Below, piece by piece: positions 11,176-22,107 of a stretch of DNA of 64,000 nucleotides. The stretch's first letter is position 1. Each line of letters starts with the position of its first letter. The stretch is from assembly GCF_000002985.6 (NCBI RefSeq), contig NC_003281.10, positions 9,486,001-9,550,000 of the forward strand, read 5' to 3'. Position numbers and translations under genes: made by a program. Below the pieces are notes generated by a model. The model was given only the letters and a program-made list of their open reading frames with translations. It searched no databases and was not told the origin of the DNA. The DNA is from Caenorhabditis elegans (Eukaryota; Nematoda; Chromadorea; Rhabditida; Rhabditidae).

Positions 11176-14100
11176 TTAAAGAATACGAGATAGCAAGAAA
11201 TATAAAATAATTGGAAGATAAAATGTAGAATAATAATAAGAAGAAGATCCAATTGGTTGAGATTGTGTAACTGGAGGAAGGGATGCTGTCGTTGTTTCCA
11301 AAATACGTTCTTCCACAATTCCTGAATAATTTAACGTTTATTGGGGTTTTGAAGATAAGTGAAGCATATTACACAACAATTGCAATTTTTGACGCAAAAA
11401 TACGGTACCCGGTCTCGACACGACAAAGTTTTGTCAAATACAAACTGGGGTCTTCAAAAAGCACTGTAATTTGAAATTTTCGTTGTTGTGAGTTTTTCTC
11501 ACGATTTGGTTAAATTTACGTTTTTTTTTAAATTTAAGCTTCCATAATGGAGTTATTCAAGTAGTGTCGGAAAGTTGAAAAGTGTAGAAAAATTACGTCA
11601 CAACTGTATAAAAACATGTATTTTTATACATTTGTGACGTCACAAATGTATTTAAATACATTTTTCTACATTACTTGAATAACCCCATAACGATAAAATA
11701 TGAAAAATTCATGAAAATTCATTTTGGTTTTGAAAAAGGCGTGTCGAGACCGTGGAACAAAAATCTCAAAATTTCGCGTCGAGGTTAATACCGGAAAGCA
11801 TTGAGAAGCATGCATTGGACAATTTTTAGGAGGAAAATTCATTTAAATTTTATTATAAGGACGCAGCCCATAAACGTTGGGTCTCGTTAGGTATTCGACG
11901 GCAAAATTCTGAATTTCGTTTTATCAATTTAAAAATAAAGAAACTACGGAAAACATGTTAAAAATAGGAAAAATGATTACAAGCGAGTGATATCTGCAAA
12001 AATAATTGAAAACGTTTGAATTTCTGGTTTTGCCGCCAAAACATAACGAGGCTCAACGTTTAGGGGCGGAGCGTTTTCAGTTCACCGTGTAGAGCGCTTT
12101 TACGTATTCATTTATTCTACGTCCCCATAATACAGTTTTTGTATTAGAACATGCTAATTTAGTAAAAATCGTTCATTAATATATACATTCACAAAATTTC
12201 TACAACATAAATAGAGATTATTAAATAATTATTATATTTCATTTAGTAGTGAGGCATCTTGCATCGACGTGTGATTAGCAACAAAACGAGGCTTGGAATG
12301 GGGGAAGGAATATTTAGAGAAGATGTGTGAGAAAGTGAGACGCAGACAGTGAGACAATATCAGACGGTACCTGTCAAACAGATTATATGAACTCAGAAGT
12401 AACATATTATATTTTAGTAAGGGAGCTGTGAAGAGGTAAAAGTCTTACCGATAGTTCCACATGCAAGTCGGCTTCCAGCATTTCCAGTTGTTTTTGATTG
12501 GTCTGAAGTACCGCGTCCCAAGTCATCAGTCTGAAACAGTGAAGTATTTAATTGAGAACTAAATGAACATTGAGAGCTTAGGCTTAGGCTCCGGCTTACG
12601 CTTAGGATTAAGATTAGGCTTAGGCTTAGTCTTACAGTTAAACAGGCAGGTAAAAAAATGTCTTTTGAAAATTTTAGATTGTTTCTCCGCTATGATAATT
12701 CGAACACCAATGTCGTTTACTTTTTCCAATAGATTTTTGATCTTTGCCATTTCAATCAACAAGTCTGGAACAATCGAATGCTCATAAATATTTGTTTCAA
12801 TCATACACCTATTTTTTTCAAACTTCTCATCCTCAACAACACCCAACATCAATATTTTTTATAGACACTGCCATCAAATAACGTGAAAAATCATAAACCA
12901 ACTCACTTTTTCATGAATAACCACACTTCGGCCAATGATTGAATATTGTCCACTTAATGAGGCAAGAGAGTCGGAAACTGAAATTAATGTGTCTCCGGAA
13001 GCCTGAAAAAAATATAATCTCCATGAGATGTGTACATATATAATTACTAAAAGGCACTCAAAAAAGAAAATTTGTTGTGGCAAAGTTTTAAAACCAACTT
13101 ATATTTTTGGTGGAATCGAACTTCGGAGTGTTTTTGAGATAAATATGGTAATTTGTCATGCATGTTTATATTTGGCCCTTATTAGAATTGACTACATACA
13201 TTTAAAATCAAAATGCAAGTGGTAGTCACCATGTTTTCACTAGACTTGAACATTTTTTTGTAAAAATTGTATTTTGAGATTTGGTAATTTTAACACAATA
13301 TCCTGGAAGTGTTCTGTAAATTCTTACCGGTGACTCAATATTTCCCAAATCTCCAATATGTCTGTTCGAGTCATCTGGTGCACCATGGCTCAGCTTATGA
13401 GGATTATAATGTCCACCAGCACTTAGACAACCATTTCCAGTATCTCCTTTTTCATGAATATGGAATCCATGTTTTCCAGCTGCTAATCCGGAAACCGATC
13501 CGTTAAGCTGAAACAATAATTGGGTCAATGTTTTCACACTGAATAATAGTTACCTTCAGAAAACTTCCAGATTGATCAAAATCAATAGTTCCAATCAATT
13601 CAGTTGGAATTTTTCCAGCTTCAGCTTTGAAAATGTAGGCACGTGCACGAATCACTGAAAATAGTTTTACTTATAACTTAGAGCAGTGAAATTTTATAAG
13701 GAGCTATTGAAAATATAAAATTGAAATTTTGTTTCTGAATTATATATTTTTTTTTTTTTTGGGAGTTCTAAGAATTTTGAAGTTTGAGCCCCTACAATCT
13801 TCAAATAAAATTGCCTTAAGTAGAATTAAAATATAAAACTTGTGGAAAATTTTTTTTGGTCAACTTCCAAAATTATAGAATTTGGTAAAGTGCAAAATTT
13901 TTAAAAAATTTAGTTGTTTAAAGAAAACTCCTAAAAGTTTCCTAGGACTGTTTAGATGAAAACAATTGTAAAAAGTTTAAAATATAACCCTGGAAGAAAA
14001 TTATTTTTCATCGACTTCCAGAATTATGATATGTGAAAACTGAGTAATTGCCAATTTTTGCAGTAAACTTTAAAAAATTAAAAATATTCTGACTTTTTAA

Positions 14101-14197
14101 AATATACGGCGATTCAAAAAATATATAATTGTTTACCTTCGGAAGCGGCTTCAATGCAAACGGAGAGAGCCAGAATTAAAACAACACGAGTTTTCAT
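11176..14197 (-). CDS. sod-4: Extracellular Cu/Zn superoxide dismutase with two alternative C termini
   Basis: Shared exons 14137-14197, 13554-13654, 13328-13507, 12907-13002 and 12449-12530 encode a signal peptide ([17 protein letters not shown]) and a full SOD domain. Copper/zinc ligands are present: HIHEKGD, the histidines in [12 protein letters not shown] with the Asp in [10 protein letters not shown], and the VVIHEK histidine. Two last exons fit phase. One (12360-12370) adds only a few residues, ending GTV, and gives 176 aa. The other (11176-11321) adds 48 residues ending in a hydrophobic segment [15 protein letters not shown] and gives 221 aa. This matches the known secreted and membrane-associated SOD-4 forms. 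The enzyme dismutates extracellular superoxide. The introns hold inverted repeats and telomere-type units. Confidence 0.96.
11380..11793. repeat. Inverted-repeat element, family A, copy 2, interrupted by another element
   Basis: The left end reads TACGGTACCCGGTCTCGACA from 11401; the right end has GCGTGTCGAGACCG near 11739. Between them sits a different inverted repeat (11541-11690). It lies in the intron upstream of the long sod-4 last exon. Confidence 0.8.
11541..11690. repeat. Inverted repeat nested inside family A copy 2
   Basis: GGAGTTATTCAAGTAG at the left mirrors CTACATTACTTGAATAACC at the right, around a centre TACATTTGTGACGTCACAAA that is itself palindromic. Insertion into the older family A copy is the simplest reading. 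Confidence 0.75.
11851..12133. repeat. Inverted-repeat element, family B, copy 1
   Basis: The ends TATTATAAGGACG and CTACGTCCCCATAATA are reverse complements. Inside are GTCTCGTTAGGTATTCG-type and GGTTTTGCCGCC blocks that recur, with GGGGCGGAGCG, in the element at 44812-45125. It is non-coding and lies within the sod-4 3' intron region. Confidence 0.75.
12575..12636. repeat. Degenerate interstitial telomere-type repeat
   Basis: About ten near-copies of GGCTTA/TTAGGC, the nematode telomere unit, run head to tail with point changes (for example GCTTAGGCTTAGGCTC). The array lies in a sod-4 intron, far from any chromosome end as judged by the flanking genes. Confidence 0.85.
13740..14110. repeat. 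AT-rich dispersed repeat (family C) in sod-4 intron 1
   Basis: Two tandem-like units contain TTGGTCAACTTCCAAAATTA and TCATCGACTTCCAGAATTAT, the second followed by AAAACTGAGTAATTGCCA. The same core recurs near 16950-17170, 24950, 47120, 47270 and 50160. There is no coding capacity. Confidence 0.6.
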
Positions 14198-15623
14198 TTT
14201 TTCTGAAATTCAAATAATTTTTTTTTGAATAAGAATAATTCATACAATTGTTTAAATAAAATGGAAAAGATGATATGCAAATTTTCACAAATAAATGCAA
14301 AAGTTCGTCGTTCAGAATAACATATGATGATGATGACAACACAAAGGTGTGGGTCTTTCTCTTCTTCCTTCAAAAAAAAAACACAAAATGCGCGGTTTTG
14401 TGTATACGTACTGTATTCTAACTTATCTGCGTATTTCATTTATCTATGCTCTCTAACTTTCTCTCGCACCGCTGACTTATCGAATTAAACTGCATTCAGA
14501 ACTGAGGGGCGTCAGGTGATATAAAGTGACACACGGTTTTTTGCATGAGGGAGGAGTAATAGAAGGTTAGTGGGTGGTCGTTGTTTTTTAATCAGGAAAA
14601 CGGAAATTGGAATTGAAATCAGATGATATGACTCGGAAATGATTAGAAACAAGGAGAAAGTGAATAGCTTCATCTCACTTACAGATGTAGTCTGCCAAAA
14701 ATTATATTTGGAAATATCAAATGAAAAATAACTATCATATCCTAACGTTTCCATCAAAAACTAAAATTTAAAAACCAGGAATTTTATGGCTGATCTGAAA
14801 AAAAAGCAAAGAAAAGGAGAAAACCATTGTGGAAACAAAGTGATTTTTCTAGATTTTTTCCAATAAAAAATGAGAAAAAAGTCGGAACAAAGAATGTCTA
14901 CAATCAGTTGATTTTTCTTTCACTTTCCATAATGTAATTTAACATATCAATAGAGTAGGTCAATCATGGCTTACGAGTATCGTTTAGTATCCTTTTAAAT
15001 GCAAAAAAAAAACAGGTTGTAATGTAGAGAAAGGCCCACATGAAAAAGGAAATTGTACATTTTATACAAGATTACGAAATTGAAAAATCTAGAAGAAAAA
15101 GTGATGTCATAAATGCTGCAAATAAAGTGATTGTTATAAATTTACAAAGATAAGTAAAAAGTTACTAGCTAAACTCCAGTTTCTCCAAAGTTAAAAAAAA
15201 AGTAAAAATATGAAAAGTCATGTGATATAAGTTGTCATATCAAGTAGTTGTTAAAGAAATAAATGTTTTCCAAGAAAAAGGAATTCCCAAGCGGTTTTTG
15301 AGAAGAAACTCGTGACACATATCTGAGATTTTTCAAAGTTTTGATTTTTCTTTCAAAACGAAGTTGTAACTTCACTTCCGGTCTTTCTAAATATTTATTG
15401 AAAATGTCAAAAAGTTGTGCCAAAATGGCATTCTCGGATAAGATTGTTTGATGAATCAAACAGAACCAGTTATATTTTCTGATATCTGTGACCTATAACT
15501 ATGAGAAACGAAGAAAACATTTCCAATTTTTTGAGCCTAAATATTCGGTAAAATTGGGTGTCTATTCATCTAAATTAGCACCAAAACAAAAGATAAACCA
15601 TCGAAATATGTAAGATACATAGA

Positions 15624-15914
15624 TTACCGTATATCCTCTATTAGTAAGGCGTGCAAAACTAATTTTCGGACACCTAATTTGATGCAAAACTAATAGAGGG
15701 TACAAAACTTATTTTCAAACAGGTTTTTTCTCATGTTTCCCATTAAGTTATGGCAAACATCATTAATTTCAGTAACACCTTGTGAACCAAAATGGACGAA
15801 TTTTAAGGCTGATACGCAAAAACTGTCCGAGTTGTAGAGAGTGCAAAACTAATTTTCGATGAGTGATTTTAGATGCAAAACTAATAGAGGCGCCTTACTA
15901 ATAGAGAATATACG
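15624..15914. repeat. Inverted-repeat element with internal tandem motif
   Basis: The ends TACCGTATATCCTCTATTAG and CTAATAGAGAATATACGGTA are reverse complements. Inside, GCAAAACTAATTTTCG and GATGCAAAACTAATAGAGG each occur twice, in direct orientation. It is a MITE-like element with no open frame of note. Confidence 0.8.
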
Positions 15915-16919
15915 GTAGTTATTGAATAAATACAGCTATACAGTTTAGGTATTCTTATTATTTTTCCTTTGATGTCTTAAACTTCCATAAAAAAGTTTAG
16001 AATTTTCAAGAAATCACATAGCGAAATCCGGTCGTTTTGAACCAAACAATTTTCCAGCTGACAAAGCTACAATTTTTTTCTAAGCATGTAATATAATTTT
16101 AGAGATTTCAGAAATTACAAAAGCGGCATTAAAAATAATGTCATGTTTTCTCCTCTACATTTTTGAGAGGATTCAACCAAAGAAGCGTTGGACACATTGA
16201 GTAGATAGAGAATGTTGACCAATCTAATGAAATTGTATACATATTGATGAGACGCAGAAATTGTGATTTGATATGGATAATCAGAGAAAAGGCTGGTTGT
16301 GATGGAATTGAATAGAGAAGAAAGATGGAAAAAAAACTGGGCAGCAGCACTGATTGATATCGCAACAGGATTGCGAAATGAAGCTAAATTCTTAACACTT
16401 GTTTAACCTTTCGAATGAGAAGGAAAAGAAATATAAAAGATAGGATTACGGTTTTATTGAGGTCACTTGTACTAATGAGTCACAGTACATTCCCAAATAA
16501 GAGTAAAATATTTATTGGAAGGATTGGATGACTTTTCTTGGTCAAGTTATTTTTTTAAGGGTGAGTAGCGAAAAATGGCACCACCAAATATTATATCATA
16601 GTGAGAAAATTTTTTAAAAAAATTCAAAGGTTTATATGGTTTTTGAAAAGTGGAAGAATCTCAGTTTCTGTCACTTTTTGAGAAACCTATAGCACTGTCC
16701 CTACAGTGTTTGAATATTAATATTTGGAACGTACCTATGTAGGATACAAAAATCGAAGAACAGAATTCCAAAAAAGTAGAAAAAACTGTGATTTTTTTCA
16801 ATATTCAAAAAGTCATATAAAATTTTAATTTTTTTTTTGATTTTTTAAAGGTGGAGTAGCGCCAGTAGGGATTTTGTATAAATACACTTATTAGAATCTA
16901 AAATGACTAAATATCATCA

Positions 16920-17290
16920 CAAAACACTCCAAACAATTTTAGATTTTTCGTAATTTCCGGTCAAAGTTTTGGTACATTGCCAAAACTTTTAAATATATGT
17001 GCTTTTGAGGGAGTCCAGAGCAATGTCGCATGTTCCAACTCTTACAATGTTTTAATACAAATAATTAAAACTAATTACAGTTTAAAAAAGTTAGCAAAAA
17101 AATTTTTTGGTCGACTTCCAAAATATAATTGGCAAAAACTGAGTAATTGTCACTTTTTGACAGTGAATAACAAATTTTCAAAAAATTTTTTATTAAGTTT
17201 TATTGTGATATTCGGTCATTTTGGCAACATAGGAGTAGTTTTAAACCCTTTCCTCACTGACACTATTGTTTTTTTTTATTCTAACTAGAG
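16920..17290. repeat. AT-rich dispersed repeat (family C)
   Basis: Contains TTTTGGTACATTGCCAAAAC, then TTTTTGGTCGACTTCCAAAA and AAAACTGAGTAATTGTCAC, the same block order as in sod-4 intron 1. There is no coding capacity. Confidence 0.6.
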
Positions 17291-18214
17291 TAATCCTAGA
17301 ATCTCTTAAATATAAAACGTAAAGCTTCGTTTGTATAAATCTAAAGTGAAGCAAAGAAAGTGATGATATGTGTTCATTTCTTTGCTACCATCACCAATGT
17401 TTATTTTCGGTTTGATCCAATGAAAGGCAACAAAAAAACTAGCGCGGATATTTTTGGGAGTGACCTCAAATATTGACTCAAAGACTCGAAGATTCGACGA
17501 AAATCGCTTGTTATGTGAATGATGAACACTGATTATTAGTAGATGAACAATGGCAAACAATTAGATTGTATTAAGTTCTGGAACCTAAAGTATTGAAAAG
17601 TAAAAATGGTATTTACTTCAAAATACTCAGCTTCTCCTAAAATGGAATCCAACAAAAAAACGAGTAAAAATTCATCAAATCTGAACGAGTTTTCAGTTTT
17701 GACGAATCTCCTAATTTGAATCGCCGCGTTTTTACTTTTTATCGAGCTCATTGGGCGGCATGGCAAAATGGGAGGAGGTTAAAGAAAGACACGCGATAAT
17801 TCAAATTATGGGCCAAAGTTGGAGAAGTTATAAAAGTTTGATGGTAACCATGTCTTTCTGATGTGAAATTTTATAAACTTTAGTTTCTTTGAATTTATCA
17901 AGTTTGGTACACGACATTTATGAAATCGTGGCAAGACCCAACAACGCGGTGTGCTATTAAAGTGACGTTATTACGAACGGTAACAATTAAAAAATTTTCT
18001 CTAATTTATTTTTTTAGCAGATTCCTTCACATGTACCCATTTTATCTTCAAAAATCGAAACATTTTGGTTCGAAACCGTGCACATTTGAAACGATAAGCA
18101 TTCGTTAAACCGATAATACACATTTTGTACAAAATTCCTGCAATTTTTTAAAGAATTCATATTTGATAAAATCAATATATTTTGATTATCAATATATATT
18201 CAAAATCTTATTGA

Positions 18215-18511
18215 AAAATCGAGACCCGAAGAACTAGGGGGATGTCCAATTGGGGGGATTACCAACTCGGGGGATTGGCCCCGCCCACAGAACCGTGGCT
18301 TGCAATACGCCCATTTCTGCAACTGCCGCACGGTTTTAAAACTGTATTTTTCTCAATAGAGCGAGAATTAATAAGAAAAAATAATTTTAAAACCGTGCGG
18401 CAGTTGCAGAAATGGGCGTATTGCAAGCCACGGTTCTGTGGGCGGGGCCAATCCCTCAAGTTGGTAATCCCCCCAATTGGACATCCCCCTAGTTATTCGG
18501 GTCTCGAAAAA
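18215..18511. repeat. Near-perfect palindrome of about 297 bp
   Basis: The arms of about 140 bases run from TTTCGAGACCCGAA-type ends inward (TCGAGACCCGAAGAACTAGG left, CCTAGTTATTCGGGTCTCGA right). They carry an identical block with GGCCCCGCCCAC / GTGGGCGGGGCC and AACCGTGCGGCAGTTGCAGA / TCTGCAACTGCCGCACGGTT. The loop, near 18345-18385, is AT-rich. Arm identity is much higher than in the other foldbacks here. Confidence 0.9.
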
Positions 18512-18597
18512 TCGGCATATTGCCTAATGGGCTACTGTAGCTAATAAGTTGTGCGACAAGTCGTGTTTTCGTGTGTTTGGTCCGTAAACAAAACATC

Positions 18598-18618
18598 GGC
18601 GCCGAATCGGCGCCAAAA
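18598..18618. promoter_or_regulatory. Candidate E2F/DP (EFL-1/DPL-1) site upstream of the DEP gene
   Basis: Two GGCGCC blocks separated by GAATC, the second continuing as GGCGCCAAAA (18609-18618). Read on the minus strand this is TTTTGGCGCC, a good E2F consensus. It lies about 150 bases before the ATG at 18764. Function is inferred from sequence only. Confidence 0.55.
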
Positions 18619-18763
18619 TTTCACTCGTTTCAGCAATTTTTAGGCCTAAAATTTAGGAAATTTCCAGAAATTTTTTTTCGTGATGAAATCTCGTTTTCTT
18701 TCAAGGCTTGCTTTATTAATTAAAAAAACAATTGAAATTCAAGTTTTAGGTCGTCTTGCCGTA

Positions 18764-21081
18764 ATGTCTGCCGACTACTCATCGGAGAAGTTCAAGGCGA
18801 CACATATGGTAACATATTTCACATTTTTCTTTTGGAATTTTATTCTAATTTTCAGTTCGACCTCATTGTTTGGCATTTTCGCTCAAACTTATCACTAAAA
18901 ACGAACAGAAGAGGATTGGCTACTGCGAAAGAGACGTTCAGTGGAAGAGCCGCTGTGGGTTTTTTGATGATTGAAATTCCAAAAATGATCCCAAACAAGG
19001 TTCCGGAACGAGACAAAATGCAGAAGTTCGTGGAGTTCATGGTGGATATGAACGTGATTTCCGAAGCATACCCGAAAAAAGACCAGAAAAGAAGGCCATT
19101 CAGTAATGCGAGAATATATTTATTCATGAAGACTTTGGATGAGTTGAAGAATCCCAAGCCCCGATCTCGTCGATCAGCGTCTTTCAGTGGTCCTCGAAAA
19201 AGCGCAAAGTAAGCTGCATAATCATTTTAAACTGTGTTATAAAATATATTTCCAGAGTTGCTCAACCTGCCCCTCCTGCCGCGACAATGCACCAGCCACC
19301 AAAGTCAAGGCTCCAACAAGAAGTTTCTGAGAAGAAGGAGAAGGTTTATGATTGGTTACCGTTTATCAAATCAAGACGAAATCACACGAAAGTCAATCAA
19401 CCAACCCGTCGTTCAACATCTCTTGATCGAAATCATCGTGTACTGGAACAGGAAAAAGCTGAAACTGCTCTTCGTAACCAGAAAGTAACCACTCCGCCAA
19501 TTCGAGAAGCTCCAAAAGATGTGGTCTTCATGCATCCACAAAGACCATTGCCTGCAGTTCCTAGCAGATATCAAAATCATCAGACAAACATCGCAGGATC
19601 AAATCCAGCATTGTTATCGCGTGGAAGAATGTACGAATCCATCATGAGAAGATCGTCGGTTGTTCCAGTTGCAGACTCTCTCCAGCCGAACAACGAATGC
19701 TCATTGTGGAAAAAAGAGTTGCTTGGACGATTGGAACAGATTTACGATCGCACTCTTCCCTGTGAATGGGCGTCTAAAGTCGACGGACACGATATTCAAT
19801 GGAACATGCTTGAAATAGATCATGTTGATGGAATCGTCAAATCAAGATGTCAGGGACTGCAGCCAGATTATCCGGAAACTGTCATTCAATTCATGGATTA
19901 TCTTGTTCGCTATCCATTTGTCACGTCCAAAAAGGCGGATACAATGGGGGAATACAACGTCAATCGGATTTTCATAACTCTAGTCAATCGTCTCGAAAAA
20001 ATTTAATGCTCCTCTTCAATTCGATGAATGCTCTCTTATTGTGAATCTTCTCTGCAAAGTCGATAGCTTCGCTGCAACGCTTGAAAATGGAGCTGCAAGG
20101 CGATGGTCGAAAGCGTTGATATCTTCGTCTGCGTCCAGTATTGAAGAGGCTGGATTGATGGTCGATGGATTCTCCCGAGATCTTCCAGCATGTGGAATTC
20201 GAGCTTCAAAGTATCGACGACGTGCGTTATCACCATTTGATAATAGAGTGAATTTGAAAATACAAGGTAAAGAAATTTATATTTATTAGAGTTTCACATT
20301 TTTTACTTAAAAATTATAATTTTCAGACGAAAAATCCTACGAAATCCGAGAGCAGTGGTTGATCGAAGCAATTCAATTGGTACTTCTTTCGCTTCCAACT
20401 TCAAGACGTCGGAAACTTCACAAATTTGTTACATTCATTCAATCGATCGAAACGAATGCAGTCTTCGACCTCGCTGATCCTTCTAATGGATCTTCCAACA
20501 ATCGTGAAGCGGTAAGGAGGGGATCATTTTGCAAGAAAACTACTGTCTCGACTCGACAAATTTTTGTAAGATAAGAAAATGTATGAGTCTTTAAGGAGCA
20601 CTGTAATTTCAAACTATCATTTCTGCCGAATTTTTATGGATTTTAATTAATTATTTGATAAAAATATATTTATCTATTAAAAAACTATAGAACTAAAAAA
20701 TTAACACCTATATTTCAACACTGAAAATTCTGCAGAAATCTTCATTCGTTTCATTCGACAAAAATTTTTCGCCTCGAGACCGGTACCGTACTTTTGTCGC
20801 TATATTTCGTGTCTGTGTAATATCAATTTTTAAATTTTCGATTTCAGGCAATCATCGGACTCTGGACAGGTGTTTGTAGTAAATGCCGAAAGCAACAAGG
20901 AATGCTGATTACCGCTGTCCTCCTCGCAAACGTTCAATCTCTTTTTGCTGTTCCTGTTGAATTTATTGAACGGGTCAAACGATTGGAATGTGAAGAAAAG
21001 AACACCAGAAGTCGACGTGATTGGCAGCCACCATGTGAGAAATCGAAGAAAGGATTGCTCACACGATTGTTGCGTAAATAG
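18764..21081 (+). CDS. DEP-domain protein of the DEPDC1/LET-99 type, reading frame broken by one base
   Basis: Exons 18764-18808, 18856-19208, 19256-20266, 20327-20511 and 20848-21081 join in phase, except that exon 3 changes frame inside an A6 run near 19996-20001. The first part ends LVNRLEKI-stop at 20006; the next frame continues KFNAPLQFDEC. If one A is ignored the protein is about 608 aa. A DEP domain spans about residues 10-105 (FSGRAAVGFLMIEIP). The C-terminal part has LLSLPTSRRRKLHKF and VPVEFIERVKRL, matching the conserved end of the DEPDC1 family. Family members act in cell division and, for LET-99, spindle positioning; the role here is inferred. The start follows GTTTTAG plus a short leader. 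An E2F-like site lies upstream. Confidence 0.8.
20535..20825. repeat. Inverted-repeat element, family A, copy 3
   Basis: It sits inside the 336-nt last intron (20512-20847) of the DEP gene. The left end has GTCTCGACTCGACAAA, then AAGGAGCACTGTAATTTC; the right end has GCCTCGAGACCGGTACCGTA. Without it the intron would be roughly 45 nt. Confidence 0.8.
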
Positions 21082-21142
21082 ATCTTACAATCTTCGCCCT
21101 ATAGCATGTATATTATTTATTATATTTTTATTTTGCTCCCTT

Positions 21143-21160
21143 CCCCCCCCCCCCCCCCCC
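21143..21160. repeat. C18 homopolymer (G18 on the minus strand)
   Basis: Eighteen consecutive C bases lie in the 3' UTR of the DEP gene, between the stop at 21081 and a poly(A) signal AATAAA at 21206. Such G tracts can fold as quadruplexes and in C. elegans are kept stable by the DOG-1/FANCJ helicase. Confidence 0.9.
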
Positions 21161-21324
21161 ACTCACCTAATTCTTGTGTCATTATAATTTTCTAAAGTTT
21201 TGTGAAATAAATTTTGACGATGATTTATCAATATTTGTTTATTTTCTTCTATGCTTTCTTCTTGGTTAATTCTCCAATCTACTTTTCTTAAAATTCAATC
21301 TGTCAGCTTATTTCGGGACATTGA

Positions 21325-21682
21325 AAATTACGGTACCCGGTCTCGACACGACTATGTTTTGTTGAATACAAACGGATGTGTGCTTTTAAGGATTACTGTA
21401 ATTTCTTACTTTCTTTTATGCGGAATTTTTTATCGAATTTTCATGGTTTTCGTTAACAAAATATATTTATTTATCAACAAACTGAAATAAAACAACTAAA
21501 ACACTCAAATTTTGACAAATTGTGAGAAAAACTGAAAAACCCGAATGTAAATTCCACAGCAGCGAAAGTTTAAAAATGCATTACTCTTGCACACCAGTTT
21601 GTAATTTACGAAAAATAATTGTCGTGTCGAGACCGGCTACCGTATTTTTTTACGAAAAATTTCGTGTCTAGGTAATATTTAT
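21325..21682. repeat. Inverted-repeat element, family A, copy 4
   Basis: The left end TACGGTACCCGGTCTCGACA and the right end GTCGTGTCGAGACCGG followed by TACCGTATTTTT are reverse complements. It lies between the DEP gene and vha-14. The remaining bases up to 22107 hold the vha-14 promoter; I see no other gene there. Confidence 0.85.
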
Positions 21683-22107
21683 TAACAAACAAGTCATTAA
21701 TGCTAAAAGAAGTGGAGGGACCGGCTTTTAAATTGCGAATAGTACATTTATTTTAAAATTAGATTTCAAAAAGTTTTGAAGCTGAAATTTTAAAAAAATC
21801 GAAGATTAATTTTTAAATTGATTATCCAACCCCTTTAACCTTTTACTGAAAATGATATTTTCTATTGGGATAAAGTTTTATTCCAACAATTCCCAATGAA
21901 ACATCAAAGATATGCCTTCTTCTCTCTTCTCTCTTATATTTCCACCTCATGACAAGACTTGCAAACTCGCTCTATTGAAAATGCCGTCGATCAATCGGCA
22001 GTCATTGGTCTTTTGTGTATTTCTTGCGAACAACCGATTTCGCTCATTTTTGCCATATTTTAATGTTTTTTTCATAGAAATAACAAACTTTTTTTCCAGG
22101 TCGAACC

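Larger units (their letters stand above)
14198..18763. other. Repeat-rich intergenic gap between sod-4 and the DEP gene
   Basis: No exon chain can be built across these 4.5 kb on either strand; the short open frames have low-complexity composition. The first 300 bases upstream of sod-4 hold three TTATC (GATA-type) motifs near 14420-14480. The gap also holds an inverted repeat (15624-15914), a family C repeat (16920-17290) and a large palindrome (18215-18511). Confidence 0.55.

Noticed and set aside
12559-12787. Frame encoding Leu-Gly or Pro-Lys dipeptide-like repeats in the sod-4 intron
   Set aside because: Direct translation of the telomere-type repeat; not a gene.
14512-17766. Several 70-105 codon frames in the sod-4 to DEP-gene gap
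   Set aside because: No splice partners, AT-driven composition, and several overlap inverted or dispersed repeats.
18242-18544. 100-codon frame within the large palindrome
   Set aside because: It runs through both palindrome arms, and a mirror frame exists on the other strand; no promoter or splice context.
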